A stretch of DNA of 64,000 nt, taken from GCA-2683135 sp964507445. Its GTDB lineage: Bacteria; Planctomycetota; GCA-002687715. The notes beneath the pieces were generated by a model. It saw only the letters and a list, made by a program, of their open reading frames with translations. It had not been told where the DNA came from and ran no database searches. Where the stretch lies: contig CAZDQF010000004.1 in NCBI GenBank assembly GCA_964507445.1, positions 124,001-188,000 of the forward strand, read 5' to 3'. Position numbers and translations under genes: made by a program. Numbering within the stretch: position 1 is the first letter of the stretch; every line of letters begins with the position of its first letter. Shown piece after piece: positions 35,084 to 44,220 of this stretch.

Positions 35084-35645
35084 ACGACCCACCAACCGGG
35101 GGCCCCCCCCCCCCCCCGGGGCCCCGCCCCCCGGCCCCCCCCCCCGGCCCCCCCCCCACCCCCCCCCCCGCCCCCCCCGCGCACACCCNNNNNNNNNNGG
35201 CCGTTTTGTGCCCCCCCCCCCCCCCCGCGGGGGGGGGCGGGGGGGGGGCGCCCCCCCCCCGCGCCGACTGTCCCCCCCTGGGACCAGCGCACGATCCCCT
35301 CATCGTCCCGCCGTGTCCATCTCGAGCCGACTCCCCACCACACCCCCAGGCCTGGCTCTTGCGCGCTTCGGGATTTCCCCGGGCAGCTTCACCACCCCGC
35401 TCTCGACCACGGAAGCGACCACGTCCCGCACCACTCCCCCCCGTGCGTCGAACCCTGCTGCATGCCTCCACGGACCGGACCCGTCGGCCCTGGCGCGCCT
35501 CATCCACCGGGTCTCACGGACGATTCGGGGCCAGACGCGCCACGCAGCCGAAGCTAGCCACCGGTTCGGTCATGTGCGCAGGCTACATCCGGCGTATCAT
35601 CTCCGCTCCTCAGAACTCACCATCAGATCCTCCGGAGCAGCCAAC
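35084..35645. other. Scaffold gap with low-quality flanks
   Basis: Ten Ns at 35189-35198 mark a scaffold join. Sequence from about 35099 to 35270 is almost only C and G in runs, unlike anything else in the window, and is best read as failed contig ends. Normal sequence returns by about 35290. Open frames crossing this stretch are not trustworthy. Real gap length is unknown, so genes may be missing. Confidence 0.9.
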
Positions 35646-37652
35646 ATGTCCCGCCTCCTCCTCATCCTGGCCCTCGCCGCCCCCGCGTTCGCCCAGTCCC
35701 GGGTGATGACCCCTCATGACTCTGTGAGCTTCAAGCAGGTGAGCCAGGCCGTCATCTCTCCCGACGGTTCCACGGTGGCGTATCTGCTCTCGGTGCCGAG
35801 GACGGCGGCCGAGCCTGACGGAGGTGTCTGGTCTCAACTCTGGGTCGTGGGGTTCGACGGCGGAGCGGCCCGACGCCTGCTCCCCGACCAGACCGCCGTC
35901 CGCAATCTGGGATGGACCAGGGACGGCCGGATCACCTGCACCTTCCGGGACGAACAACGGGTGACGCGCGTCCACGCGGTACCAGTGGACGGCGGCGCCG
36001 CCACGCCCCTCTCCCCCGCGGAGGTGCCGGTGCGCGGGTACGCCCTCTCGCCCAACGGCGAGCACCTCGCCTTTACCAGGACCGCCCCGCGCGAAGCCGA
36101 TGCGACCGCGGCCGCCAAGGCCGGGTTCGACCAGGTCGTCTACGAAGAGCAGCTGATCCCGACCCAGGCCTGGGTCTGTGACGTGGGAGGGGGCAACGCC
36201 CGTCACCTCGCCACCAAGGGTTCCGTCCACGAGATCGGCTGGTGCGGTGATGACAGCGTGGCCTACACCGCGGCGCCGACTCCGTTGATCGACGACCGCT
36301 ACATGCGGCGGAACCTCTACCGCACCGACCTGGGGGATGGCGAACAACAGCTCGTGGTGGACGTGCCGGGCAAGTTCGGCACCTTCACGGCGAACGACAC
36401 GAGTAAGCGGGTGGCCTACGTCGCCGGGCGCAGCCTCAAGGACCCGAAGGAGAGCAGCCTCTACGTCGTCAGCGCGGCAGGCGGTTGGCCCACGTCCCTC
36501 ACGCCCGCGGACTTCGAGGGACACGTGGAGGAGGTCCACTGGCTCGACCCTCAGACCCTGCTCGTGCGAGCCACGGAAGGCTGCACGCGCACGGTGTTCA
36601 CCCAGCCCGCGTCCGGCGGCAACCGGACCATGCTCCTCGGCGGGGACAACGCCGCCGTCCAGGGGCTGTCCCTGTCCGCGGACAGGAGCCGCCTGGCCAT
36701 GGTGGCCTCCACCGCCGGGCACCCGAACGAGGTCTTCGTCATGACCCGCGACGGTAAGCCCGAACGGGTGACGAACTCCAACCCGTGGCTCGCCCAGCTC
36801 GCCATGGGTGAACAATCCGTGATCCGCTGGAAGGCCGAAGACGGCCTCGAGATCGAGGGCCTCCTCATCAAGCCCGTGGGCTACGAGGAGGGCAAGCGGT
36901 ACCCGCTCATCGTCCACGCTCACGGCGGGCCTGAGAGCTGTTACGTGGACGGCTGGACCACCCGGTACGCCACGCCAGGGCAGATGGCCGCAGGGGCGGG
37001 CTACGTGTCCCTGTATCCCAACTACCGCTCCAGCACCGGGAGAGGGGTGGCCTTCTCACGCATGGGCCAGGGGGACGCCGCGGGCGCGGAGTTCGACGAC
37101 GTCCTGGCCGGCGTCGACCACCTCATCGACGAAGGCATGGTGGACGAGGACAAGGTGGGCATCACCGGCGGCTCCTACGGCGGGTACTTCTCCGCCTGGG
37201 CCGCCACGCGGCACAGCGAACGCTTCGCCGCGTCCGTGATGTTCGTGGGCATCTCCAACCAGGTCTCCAAGGTCGGCACCACGGACATCCCCCAGGAGTC
37301 CTACTGGAGTCACTGGCACGTGAGACCGTGGGAGGAACTGGAGCTGTTCCTGGAACGCAGCCCCATCCTCTACACCGAGGATTGCGAGACGCCGATCCTC
37401 ATCATGCACGGCAAGGACGACCCCAGGGTCAGCTACACCCAGTCCGTGGAGCTCTACCGCTGGCTCAAGCTCAAGGGCGACGTGCCCGTCCGGCTGGTGC
37501 TCTACCCGGGTGAAGGGCACGGCAACCGCAAACGCGCGCACCAGCTGGATTACGCCCTCCGCTGCATGCGCTGGTTCGACACGTTCCTGAAATCGGACGC
37601 GGAGCAGGCGCCGCCCCCGGAGGTGGACTACGCAGCCCCCAAGGGCAAGTAG
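35646..37652 (+). CDS. Secreted S9 acyl-peptide hydrolase/prolyl oligopeptidase family
   Basis: A 668-residue exported serine peptidase. The ATG at 35646 opens a signal peptide (RLLLILALAAPAFAQ) with GGAG upstream. An N-terminal TolB/WD40-like propeller covers about 20-390 (repeats such as ISPDGSTVAYLL and LSPNGEHLAFTRT). The hydrolase domain has the nucleophile S510 in GGSYGGY, the Asp in HGKDDPRVSYTQS and the His in YPGEGHGNRKRAH. It probably trims peptides outside the cytoplasm. It belongs to a different S9 branch from the two DPP IV-like neighbours. Confidence 0.9.
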   Translation: MSRLLLILALAAPAFAQSRVMTPHDSVSFKQVSQAVISPDGSTVAYLLSVPRTAAEPDGGVWSQLWVVGFDGGAARRLLPDQTAVRNLGWTRDGRITCTFRDEQRVTRVHAVPVDGGAATPLSPAEVPVRGYALSPNGEHLAFTRTAPREADATAAAKAGFDQVVYEEQLIPTQAWVCDVGGGNARHLATKGSVHEIGWCGDDSVAYTAAPTPLIDDRYMRRNLYRTDLGDGEQQLVVDVPGKFGTFTANDTSKRVAYVAGRSLKDPKESSLYVVSAAGGWPTSLTPADFEGHVEEVHWLDPQTLLVRATEGCTRTVFTQPASGGNRTMLLGGDNAAVQGLSLSADRSRLAMVASTAGHPNEVFVMTRDGKPERVTNSNPWLAQLAMGEQSVIRWKAEDGLEIEGLLIKPVGYEEGKRYPLIVHAHGGPESCYVDGWTTRYATPGQMAAGAGYVSLYPNYRSSTGRGVAFSRMGQGDAAGAEFDDVLAGVDHLIDEGMVDEDKVGITGGSYGGYFSAWAATRHSERFAASVMFVGISNQVSKVGTTDIPQESYWSHWHVRPWEELELFLERSPILYTEDCETPILIMHGKDDPRVSYTQSVELYRWLKLKGDVPVRLVLYPGEGHGNRKRAHQLDYALRCMRWFDTFLKSDAEQAPPPEVDYAAPKGK

Positions 37653-37665
37653 CCCCACGCTCCGA

Positions 37666-38076
37666 TCAGTCTGGGTAGTTGAACGCCACGGGCATCTCGA
37701 TGTCCGGGTGCAGGCTCTTGTGGACCGGACACGCCATGGCGGAGCGCTCCAGGGCGACCCGGTCCTCCGGGGAGAGCCCCGACGGCATGCGGAACGTCAG
37801 CTCCAGTCTTCCGATCCGACGCTCCGGCTCCAGGGCCATCACCTTCTGCACGCTCACCGTGGCGCCTTCGATGCTCAGCTCCCGGCGCTTCGCCGTGATG
37901 CCCATGATGGTGAGCATGCACGTGCCCAGGGCCGTACCCACCAGGTCCGTCGGCGAGAAGCTCTCTCCCCGGCCCTCGTTGTCCTTGGGCGCGTCCGTGG
38001 TCACCGTCGCTCCGGACGGCCCGTGGGTCGCCACGGCGTGCAGATCTCCTTCGTAGGTCGCGTCAACCTGAACCAT
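37666..38076 (-). CDS. OsmC/Ohr family peroxidase
   Basis: A 136-residue protein with the two active-site cysteines of the family: C53 in GTALGTCMLT and C116 in ACPVHKSL. This spacing and the sequence SPTDLVGTALGTC place it with OsmC-like thiol peroxidases, which reduce organic hydroperoxides in the cytoplasm. AAGGAGGAGAG lies upstream of the ATG. The M48 protease gene upstream on the same strand ends 24 bp before it, so they may be cotranscribed. Confidence 0.88.
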   Translation of the reverse strand: MVQVDATYEGDLHAVATHGPSGATVTTDAPKDNEGRGESFSPTDLVGTALGTCMLTIMGITAKRRELSIEGATVSVQKVMALEPERRIGRLELTFRMPSGLSPEDRVALERSAMACPVHKSLHPDIEMPVAFNYPD

Positions 38077-38100
38077 GATGGGGTCTCTCCTCCTTGAGCC

Positions 38101-38883
38101 TCAGTCCTGCTGCGAGGCGCGGTAATACTCCATGGCCTCCGGCATCCACTCCCGGAGCTTCGCCACCCGGGTCTCCGGATGCGGGTGGGTCGACAGGAAC
38201 TCCGGGGGGCGCCGCCCGCCGCTGGCGTTCATGCGCTCCCAGAACCCGGGCGCCACCCGCGGGTCATACCCCGCCTTCGCCATCAGCAGCAACCCGATGT
38301 GGTCCGCCTCGCTCTCGTGGGTGCGGCTGAACGGGAGGGTCACCCCGATGCCCAGGGCCGCGGAGATGGCCTGTCGGGTGACCTCGTCCTCCGCGCCGAG
38401 GAGCTCCGCCACCCCCTCCTTGCTCGCCTGGACCACGATCCCCTGGGACACCCGTTCGTTGCCGTGCCTCGCGATGGCGTGGGCGATCTCGTGCCCCATG
38501 ACCACCGCGACCCCGGCCTCGTCACCGCAGACCGCCATGATGCCTTCGTAGAAGGCGACCTTGCCCCCGGGGAGGCAGAACGCGTTCACCGTGGGGTCGG
38601 CGATGAGGTTGAACTCCCACTGGAACGGATACGGCATGTCCGCTCCCGCCACCGCCGCGATGCGGGTCCCCGCGTTCTTGACCATCCTGGTCCAGCGGGC
38701 GTTGCTGGAGAGCCGCGCGGCGCCCACGGTCTCGCGGTAGGCCTCCAGGCCCAGGCTCGCCTCCTGATCGCCGGAGAGCAGCAGCAGCTGGCTCCGGTTG
38801 GTGTAGGGGGTGGTGCCGCATCCGATGAGGCCGAGGCTGAGGACCAGGACCAGCACCGCGCCCAGGTATCGAACGAATCTCAT
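38101..38883 (-). CDS. M48-family metalloprotease, lipoprotein
   Basis: A 260-residue zinc metalloprotease. A lipoprotein signal peptide ends in LGLIGC (acylated Cys near 22), and the zinc motif HEIAHAIARH is at 131-140, with the third ligand likely in ESEADHIGLLLMA. FCLPGGKVAFYEG is the family substrate-strand region. It resembles the peripheral Oma1/BepA/LoiP-like proteases that control outer-membrane or envelope protein quality. AGGAGC lies five bases before the ATG. Confidence 0.9.
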   Translation of the reverse strand: MRFVRYLGAVLVLVLSLGLIGCGTTPYTNRSQLLLLSGDQEASLGLEAYRETVGAARLSSNARWTRMVKNAGTRIAAVAGADMPYPFQWEFNLIADPTVNAFCLPGGKVAFYEGIMAVCGDEAGVAVVMGHEIAHAIARHGNERVSQGIVVQASKEGVAELLGAEDEVTRQAISAALGIGVTLPFSRTHESEADHIGLLLMAKAGYDPRVAPGFWERMNASGGRRPPEFLSTHPHPETRVAKLREWMPEAMEYYRASQQD

Positions 38884-38963
38884 GTTTGCTCCTGCATGCG
38901 GACAGAGGGTACGCCACCGGAGCGCGATCGCCAGCCGGTCGGCTCCACCCGGACGCTACGTCA

Positions 38964-41156
38964 TCAGAGGTGCTGCTTGAAGAACTCCAGCATGCGCTTG
39001 TAGAGGTGGACCCGCGCGGGGCCGTCGGCGATGCCGTGCTTGCGCATGGGATAGACCATGAGGTCGAACATCTTCCCCGCCGCCAGCATCTCGTCCACGA
39101 AGTGCCACGTGTTCTGGATGTGCACGTTGTCGTCGTAGGTGCCGTGGACGAGGAACAGGCGGCCGTGCAGGTCCGCGGCGCGCTTCGTCAGATCCATGTG
39201 CTCGTACATGGCGCCGTTGTCCTGCGGACGCTTGTTCACGGTCTCCGCCCAGATGGTGTCGTAGTAGCGCCAGCGCGTCACGGGAGCCACGGAGACGCCG
39301 GCCTTGAACTCCTTGGAGCGGGTCATGCCGAGCAGGGTCATCATGCCCCCGTTGCTCCAACCCCAGATGCCGACGCGGCCGGGATCCGCCCAGGGCTGCG
39401 ACTTGATCCACTTGACCGTGTCCATGATGTCCGCCAGCTCGTGGTCACCGGTCATCTGCCCGGCGATGGTGTTCTCGTCCTTCTTGGACACCCCCGTGGC
39501 GCTCCGGTTGTCCACGCACACCACCACGTAGCCTGCCCGCACCAGGATGTTGTTCCACCAGCGATCGAAGTCCCAGGAGTCGGTCACGGAACGGGAGGAC
39601 GGGCCACCGTAGGTGTACAGGATCACGGGCCACTTCTTGCCGTCATCGCCGTCCTCCAGACCCCGCGGCTTGTAGATGTAGCCGGGCATGGGGAACCCGT
39701 CACGGTTCTCGACGCTGAACAGCTCCGGGTCGACGCAGTTCATGGCCGCCGCGGCCTTGGTCTTCGCCGCCGAGAGGGTCAGCACGATCCCGCCGTCCTC
39801 GGACCGCCGCAGGGTCTTGGAGGGAGGCGTGGAGGAGTTGGAGTGCTCGTCCAGGAAGAACCCCGCGTCCGGAGACATGTGGATGGAGTGGGTGCCCCGC
39901 CACCGGGTGAGGCGCTGCATCCCGGTGCCATCCAGCTTGATCCGATAGAGGTGGTTCTCCAGCGGGTCGTGCTCCAAGGCACCGAAGTAGACCCAGCCGT
40001 TGGCCTGATCGATGCCCGCCACCGCCTGCCGCAACCAGAAGATGGGGGTGGACCCGTGCAGCGCCCACTCCCCCTTCGTTACCTGGTTCACCAGTTTGCC
40101 GTCCATGGTGTAGCGATACAGGTGGGACCATCCGTCCCGCTCGGACACCCAGAGGAAGTGCTCCCCGTCATCGAGGAAGTACAGGTCATCGTGGACGTTG
40201 ATCCACCCCGGGTCGGTCTCCGTGAGCACGTGCGCGCCCTTGCCCTCCTCTCGATCCACGAACCAGAGATCCAGGCGATCGTGGTTGCGGTTGAGGGTCT
40301 GGACGGCGATCCGCTCGCTGCCCGGCAGCCACTTGGCGCGCACGATGTACTCCGGCGCCTTCTCCGCGGTCTGCACCCAGGTGGTCCCCGCCCCGGCGGC
40401 GTCCGCCAGCCCCAGCACCACCACCGGGTTGGTGGTCCCTGCCTTGGGGTAACGCTGCTTGATGACCCGGGGGACCTCAGGCTTGAAGTCCAGGTAGGTC
40501 ACCTCCGTGACCATGCTCTCATCGCTGCGGAGGAAGGCGATGGTCCTGGAGTCCGGGGACCACCAGTAGCCGTTGTCCTGGCGGCCGAAGATCTCCTCCC
40601 AGTAGACCCAGGAGAGGGTGCCGTTCTTGATGGTGTCCGACCCATCCGTGGTCAGTTGCCGCGCCGCCCCATCCTCGATGTCCCAGACCCACAGGTCATG
40701 GGCGCGGACGAACGCCAACCGGGCGCCGTCCGGTGAGATCCTGAACAGGTCGTCACCGGGTCTCCCCTTCAACACACGGACCTCGTAGTCCGATTGATCG
40801 AGGACGATCACCCTGCCGCCGCCGGCCTTCCAGAAGAACCGCTTACCGTCCGGGGAACGACCCGTGGCCTGCGGCAGTCGGGAGATGGAGCGCCCCAGGG
40901 CCTGGCCGATGGCGTCCGCCGCGCGCTCCGCGGACAACCAGGAGACGCGCTCCTCCGTGCGCGGGTCCAGACGATCGGCGCCGCCGTCCGGCCGATCCAT
41001 CAGGATGGTGCTGTCCGACAGCCAGGCGCAGGGGGCGGTGGACGCGATCTGCCACGGCCCGCCGGAGTAGATCCACTCCACCGAGAGCTGCGGGGGCTGG
41101 GCGGCACATGGGAGCAGGGCGAGGCCCAGGAGAAGGGCGATGGTCAGGTGCTTCAT
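38964..41156 (-). CDS. Secreted S9B dipeptidyl peptidase (DPP IV family), second copy
   Basis: A 730-residue exported peptidase of the same family as 29928-32099. The signal peptide is KHLTIALLLGLALLPCAAQ. The propeller contains the DPP-type Glu motif in LSWVYWEEIFGRQ. The catalytic Ser is S601 in GWSNGG, with Asp in HGTYDDNVHIQN and His in PMRKHGIAD. The Tyr after the nucleophile is Asn here. It stands alone; a scaffold gap lies upstream of it, so its promoter context may be incomplete. Confidence 0.92.
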   Translation of the reverse strand: MKHLTIALLLGLALLPCAAQPPQLSVEWIYSGGPWQIASTAPCAWLSDSTILMDRPDGGADRLDPRTEERVSWLSAERAADAIGQALGRSISRLPQATGRSPDGKRFFWKAGGGRVIVLDQSDYEVRVLKGRPGDDLFRISPDGARLAFVRAHDLWVWDIEDGAARQLTTDGSDTIKNGTLSWVYWEEIFGRQDNGYWWSPDSRTIAFLRSDESMVTEVTYLDFKPEVPRVIKQRYPKAGTTNPVVVLGLADAAGAGTTWVQTAEKAPEYIVRAKWLPGSERIAVQTLNRNHDRLDLWFVDREEGKGAHVLTETDPGWINVHDDLYFLDDGEHFLWVSERDGWSHLYRYTMDGKLVNQVTKGEWALHGSTPIFWLRQAVAGIDQANGWVYFGALEHDPLENHLYRIKLDGTGMQRLTRWRGTHSIHMSPDAGFFLDEHSNSSTPPSKTLRRSEDGGIVLTLSAAKTKAAAAMNCVDPELFSVENRDGFPMPGYIYKPRGLEDGDDGKKWPVILYTYGGPSSRSVTDSWDFDRWWNNILVRAGYVVVCVDNRSATGVSKKDENTIAGQMTGDHELADIMDTVKWIKSQPWADPGRVGIWGWSNGGMMTLLGMTRSKEFKAGVSVAPVTRWRYYDTIWAETVNKRPQDNGAMYEHMDLTKRAADLHGRLFLVHGTYDDNVHIQNTWHFVDEMLAAGKMFDLMVYPMRKHGIADGPARVHLYKRMLEFFKQHL

Positions 41157-41378
41157 GGGGACAGCCTAAGGGCTCCGGGCGTTCCCGCAATCAGGCCTCC
41201 TCGCAGCGGAGACCGCACCACGACAAACGCGGCGCCCGCGCCCGGGGGGCCCCCCCCCCCGCCGGGGGGAGGGCGAGGGGGGGGAACCCCGGGGTGAAAC
41301 GGCGACCCCCCCANNNNNNNNNNCGGCGGGGGGCGGGGGGCCCCCCGCCGCCGCGTCGGGGATCAGGGATCGGTCGGA
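41157..41378. other. Second scaffold gap with low-quality flanks
   Basis: Ten Ns at 41314-41323, with C/G homopolymer sequence from about 41235 to 41355, just as at the first gap. Coding sequence on either side is intact. The true distance between the flanking genes is unknown. Confidence 0.9.
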
Positions 41379-43013
41379 TCAGCGAGGGATGAACGGGCTC
41401 AGCAGCTTCGCCAGCTCGCCCACATCCGCGTGCATGCCGGCGCTGTAAACCAGGCCGGACCGACCGGCGTAGACGCCGACGGAGACCGGCGGTCCATCAC
41501 CGGGCAGCGGCATCTGACCGCCCATGCCCATCTTCTCCGCCATCATGCCCGCTGCCTTCATGATGCCGCGCACGTCCACGTCCATGGCGAAGCCCGGTGA
41601 GGTCCCGGCCTTGGCGAGGGTCTTCTTCATCCCGGCGGACGGGCCCTTGCCAGGGTTCTCGATGCACTGCTTGAACAGGGTGTCCCCGCCCATGGCCATG
41701 ACCATGTTCTTGCCCACGGCCCCCCAGTGGAAGACCAGGTCCTCGCCGCCGAACACCATGGCCATCATCCCCGCCATCTCCTCGGTGTCGACCATGCCCT
41801 CCGGTATGCCATTGATAGCCATCAACTTGTCCCAGTCCATGGACATGGTGACCTTCTGGCAGGAGACCCCATTGTCGGTCTTGTAGTCCTCAACCGAGAA
41901 CCCCATGCCCATGCCGGACGCCGCGTCGCCGGACACCATGGAGCGCCAAAACTCCATGTAGGAGGCAGGGTCCGATAGAGAGTAGACCTGCACGACCTCG
42001 AACCCGCCGGCGCCAACGCCCATGCTGAAGGAGATGTCTCCGCCCATGGCGCCCATCATCTGGGCCGAGGCGTCCATCAGCTTCATGTAGGCCGCGCTCT
42101 GCTCCTTCGGCATCTCCTCCGCCATCTCCTTCCACATGGGCATCATGAACTCCACCATGCCCTTCATGTCGAGGTTCATGGCGAGGGACATGGGGTGGGA
42201 GGCAGGGAGGAAACCGGCAGCGGCGGCGACGCCGTTCGTCCCGGTGGTGCCGCCCTTGGCCATGGGCGTCCCCTGGCCCACGGTGAGGGCCATGGACACG
42301 TCCATGGCGGTGCCGTTCATGTCAGCGGTGATGTCCATCATGTGGGCGGAGTCGATCACCTCCGTGATGAACTCGATCATCGAGTCCGCCGCTGCACCGG
42401 CGCCGGCCGCCGCCGCCTCCGCGGACACTTCCTCCGCCATCATGTCCATGACCATGTCGATGTCCGCGCGGTAGGTCTCGATCAACCCGCCGAGCTTGAT
42501 GCGGATCACCAGGTCCGTGTCCGGCAGGTTCGCCAGAAGGGAGTTGGGCTTGGAGCCCGCCTTGAACATGCCCTCCGGGGAGAACGCCACGTAGCCCCCG
42601 CGCACCACCGCGTCCTGGTCGAACCCCATGGCGTTGATGGTGTCGCCGCTCTCCTTGGCGTCCTTGCAAGGCATGATCAGGACCGGAGTGGGCGGGGTGA
42701 ACTCGTCCTCCGGCGCCGCCATGACGATGCAGGCGGGCTTGGTCATGTCGAGACCGATCTCCGCCAGGTCGAGCATGCCCAGGATCGTCTCGATGTCGAT
42801 CTCCTCGGCGGCGTCCTCGTCCAGGGTCGCGACGATGGCCTGCAGCTCCGACTGGAACCCGCCCATGGAGCGCATGTAGACGAGGCCCATGGCGTCGTCC
42901 GGGATCAGGTTCTGGAAGGCGTCCTGGGCCGACGCGGAAGAGGGCGTCACGCCCAACAGCAACAGCGCCGCCAGGAGCGACACCGAGAGCGACTTCTTGG
43001 TCATGATGGTCAT
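41379..43013 (-). CDS. Methionine-rich secreted protein of unknown function
   Basis: A 544-residue exported protein (signal peptide SVSLLAALLLLGVTPSSASA). About 60 residues are methionine, near 11 per cent, spread through the whole chain and often as MM or M-x-M pairs (DMVMDMMAEE, GMMAMVF, MGMGGQM). Only a few Cys and His are present. The architecture resembles planctomycete DUF3352-like proteins, with two similar halves, but I cannot confirm this. The ATG overlaps the serC stop (ATGA). Copper or oxidant binding by Met clusters is conceivable but unproven. Confidence 0.65.
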   Translation of the reverse strand: MTIMTKKSLSVSLLAALLLLGVTPSSASAQDAFQNLIPDDAMGLVYMRSMGGFQSELQAIVATLDEDAAEEIDIETILGMLDLAEIGLDMTKPACIVMAAPEDEFTPPTPVLIMPCKDAKESGDTINAMGFDQDAVVRGGYVAFSPEGMFKAGSKPNSLLANLPDTDLVIRIKLGGLIETYRADIDMVMDMMAEEVSAEAAAAGAGAAADSMIEFITEVIDSAHMMDITADMNGTAMDVSMALTVGQGTPMAKGGTTGTNGVAAAAGFLPASHPMSLAMNLDMKGMVEFMMPMWKEMAEEMPKEQSAAYMKLMDASAQMMGAMGGDISFSMGVGAGGFEVVQVYSLSDPASYMEFWRSMVSGDAASGMGMGFSVEDYKTDNGVSCQKVTMSMDWDKLMAINGIPEGMVDTEEMAGMMAMVFGGEDLVFHWGAVGKNMVMAMGGDTLFKQCIENPGKGPSAGMKKTLAKAGTSPGFAMDVDVRGIMKAAGMMAEKMGMGGQMPLPGDGPPVSVGVYAGRSGLVYSAGMHADVGELAKLLSPFIPR

Positions 43014-44095
43014 CCGTTCTTGTCTTCGAATTCACGCATGAAGGAAATCAGGGCCTGCACCGACTCCTCGGGGCAGGCGTTGTAGATGGACGCGCGGCAA
43101 CCGCCGACGGAGCGATGGCCCTTCAGACCTACGAAGCCCTGGCTCTTGGCCTGCTCCAGGAAGCGCCGCTCCAGGTCCTCGTCCGGCAGCCTGAAGGTCA
43201 CGTTCATGAGCGAACGGCTCCGCTCATCGGCGGTGGCGCGGTAGAAACCGGTCCTGCTGATCTCGTCGTAGAGGGCGCCGGCCTTCTGCAGGTTGCGGGC
43301 GGCCATGCCCTTCAACCCGCCGTTGCGCTCGATCCAGGCGAGGGTCCGCCCCATGAGGAACACGCCGAACGTGTTGGGCGTGTTGTAGAGCGCGTCGGCG
43401 GCGACATGGACACGATAGTCCAGCATCTTGGGCAACCCCGCCGGAGCGTCACCGAGCAGGTCTTCTCGGATCAGGATCACCGTGACCCCCGCAGGTCCCA
43501 GGTTCTTCTGTGCGCCGGCGTACAGCATCCCGACCCGGTCCATGTCGATGGGACCGGAGAGGATGTCTGAAGACATGTCCACGATCAACGGCGCCTCGGT
43601 GCGCGGGAGTTCGCGCCACTGGGTGCCGAAGATGGTGTTGTTGGAGGTCAGGTGCACGTAGGCGGCGTCCGCCGGCTCCTGCCACGCGCCGGCCTCCGGA
43701 AGGCGAGAGAAGTTCTCCGACTGGCCCGACCAGACCTCGACGCCCGCGTCCAACTGCTTCGCCTCCGCCAGGGCCTTCTTGGACCAGGCCCCGGTGACCA
43801 CGTAAGCGCCCTTGCCACCGCGGGCCAGGTTCATGGGGATCATGGCGAACTGCAGAGAGGCGCCCCCCTGGAGCAGCAGCAGCCGAAACCCGTGGTCCCC
43901 TTCCAGGCCCAGGAGCCGGAACATGCGCTCACGCACCTCCTCACGGACCGCGTCGTACTCGGGCGATCGGTGGCTCCACTCCATGACGGACAGGCCGGTC
44001 TCGTTGGTGTCCGTCAGGCAGTCCTGGACCTCGACCATCACCTCCAGGGGCAGGATCGCGGGCCCGGCGTTGAAGTTGTGCGGTCGTGGAGACAT
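43010..44095 (-). CDS. serC: Phosphoserine aminotransferase SerC
   Basis: A 361-residue PLP enzyme that converts 3-phosphohydroxypyruvate to phosphoserine in serine synthesis, and also acts in pyridoxine synthesis. It begins MSPRPHNFNAGPAILPLEVM, as in the family. The PLP lysine is in AGAQKNLGPAG, and the C-terminal part KGHRSVGGCRASIYNACPEE is characteristic. I start at the ATG at 44095; the open frame upstream lacks family similarity. Divergent from rpsA by 125 bp, an arrangement close to the serC-rpsA linkage of other bacteria. Confidence 0.95.
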   Translation of the reverse strand: MSPRPHNFNAGPAILPLEVMVEVQDCLTDTNETGLSVMEWSHRSPEYDAVREEVRERMFRLLGLEGDHGFRLLLLQGGASLQFAMIPMNLARGGKGAYVVTGAWSKKALAEAKQLDAGVEVWSGQSENFSRLPEAGAWQEPADAAYVHLTSNNTIFGTQWRELPRTEAPLIVDMSSDILSGPIDMDRVGMLYAGAQKNLGPAGVTVILIREDLLGDAPAGLPKMLDYRVHVAADALYNTPNTFGVFLMGRTLAWIERNGGLKGMAARNLQKAGALYDEISRTGFYRATADERSRSLMNVTFRLPDEDLERRFLEQAKSQGFVGLKGHRSVGGCRASIYNACPEESVQALISFMREFEDKNG

Positions 44096-44220
44096 GGGAA
44101 TCGCCTGAAATGCGGTTCGGAATCGAGATATTCGCGCTTCGGCCGGCGAATGTAGGGGTTCCGTCCCTTCTACCGGCGGCTCGACGGGATACCTTCTTAG
44201 CATCTCGCAAAGGACGGATC

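Noticed and set aside
35099..35270. C/G homopolymer tracts as repeats or structured DNA
   Set aside because: They flank a run of Ns and recur only at the second gap, so they are assembly artefacts.
38886..40736. 616-codon open frame on the plus strand
   Set aside because: Antisense to the second DPP IV gene, which has all catalytic motifs. Composition is that of an antisense shadow.
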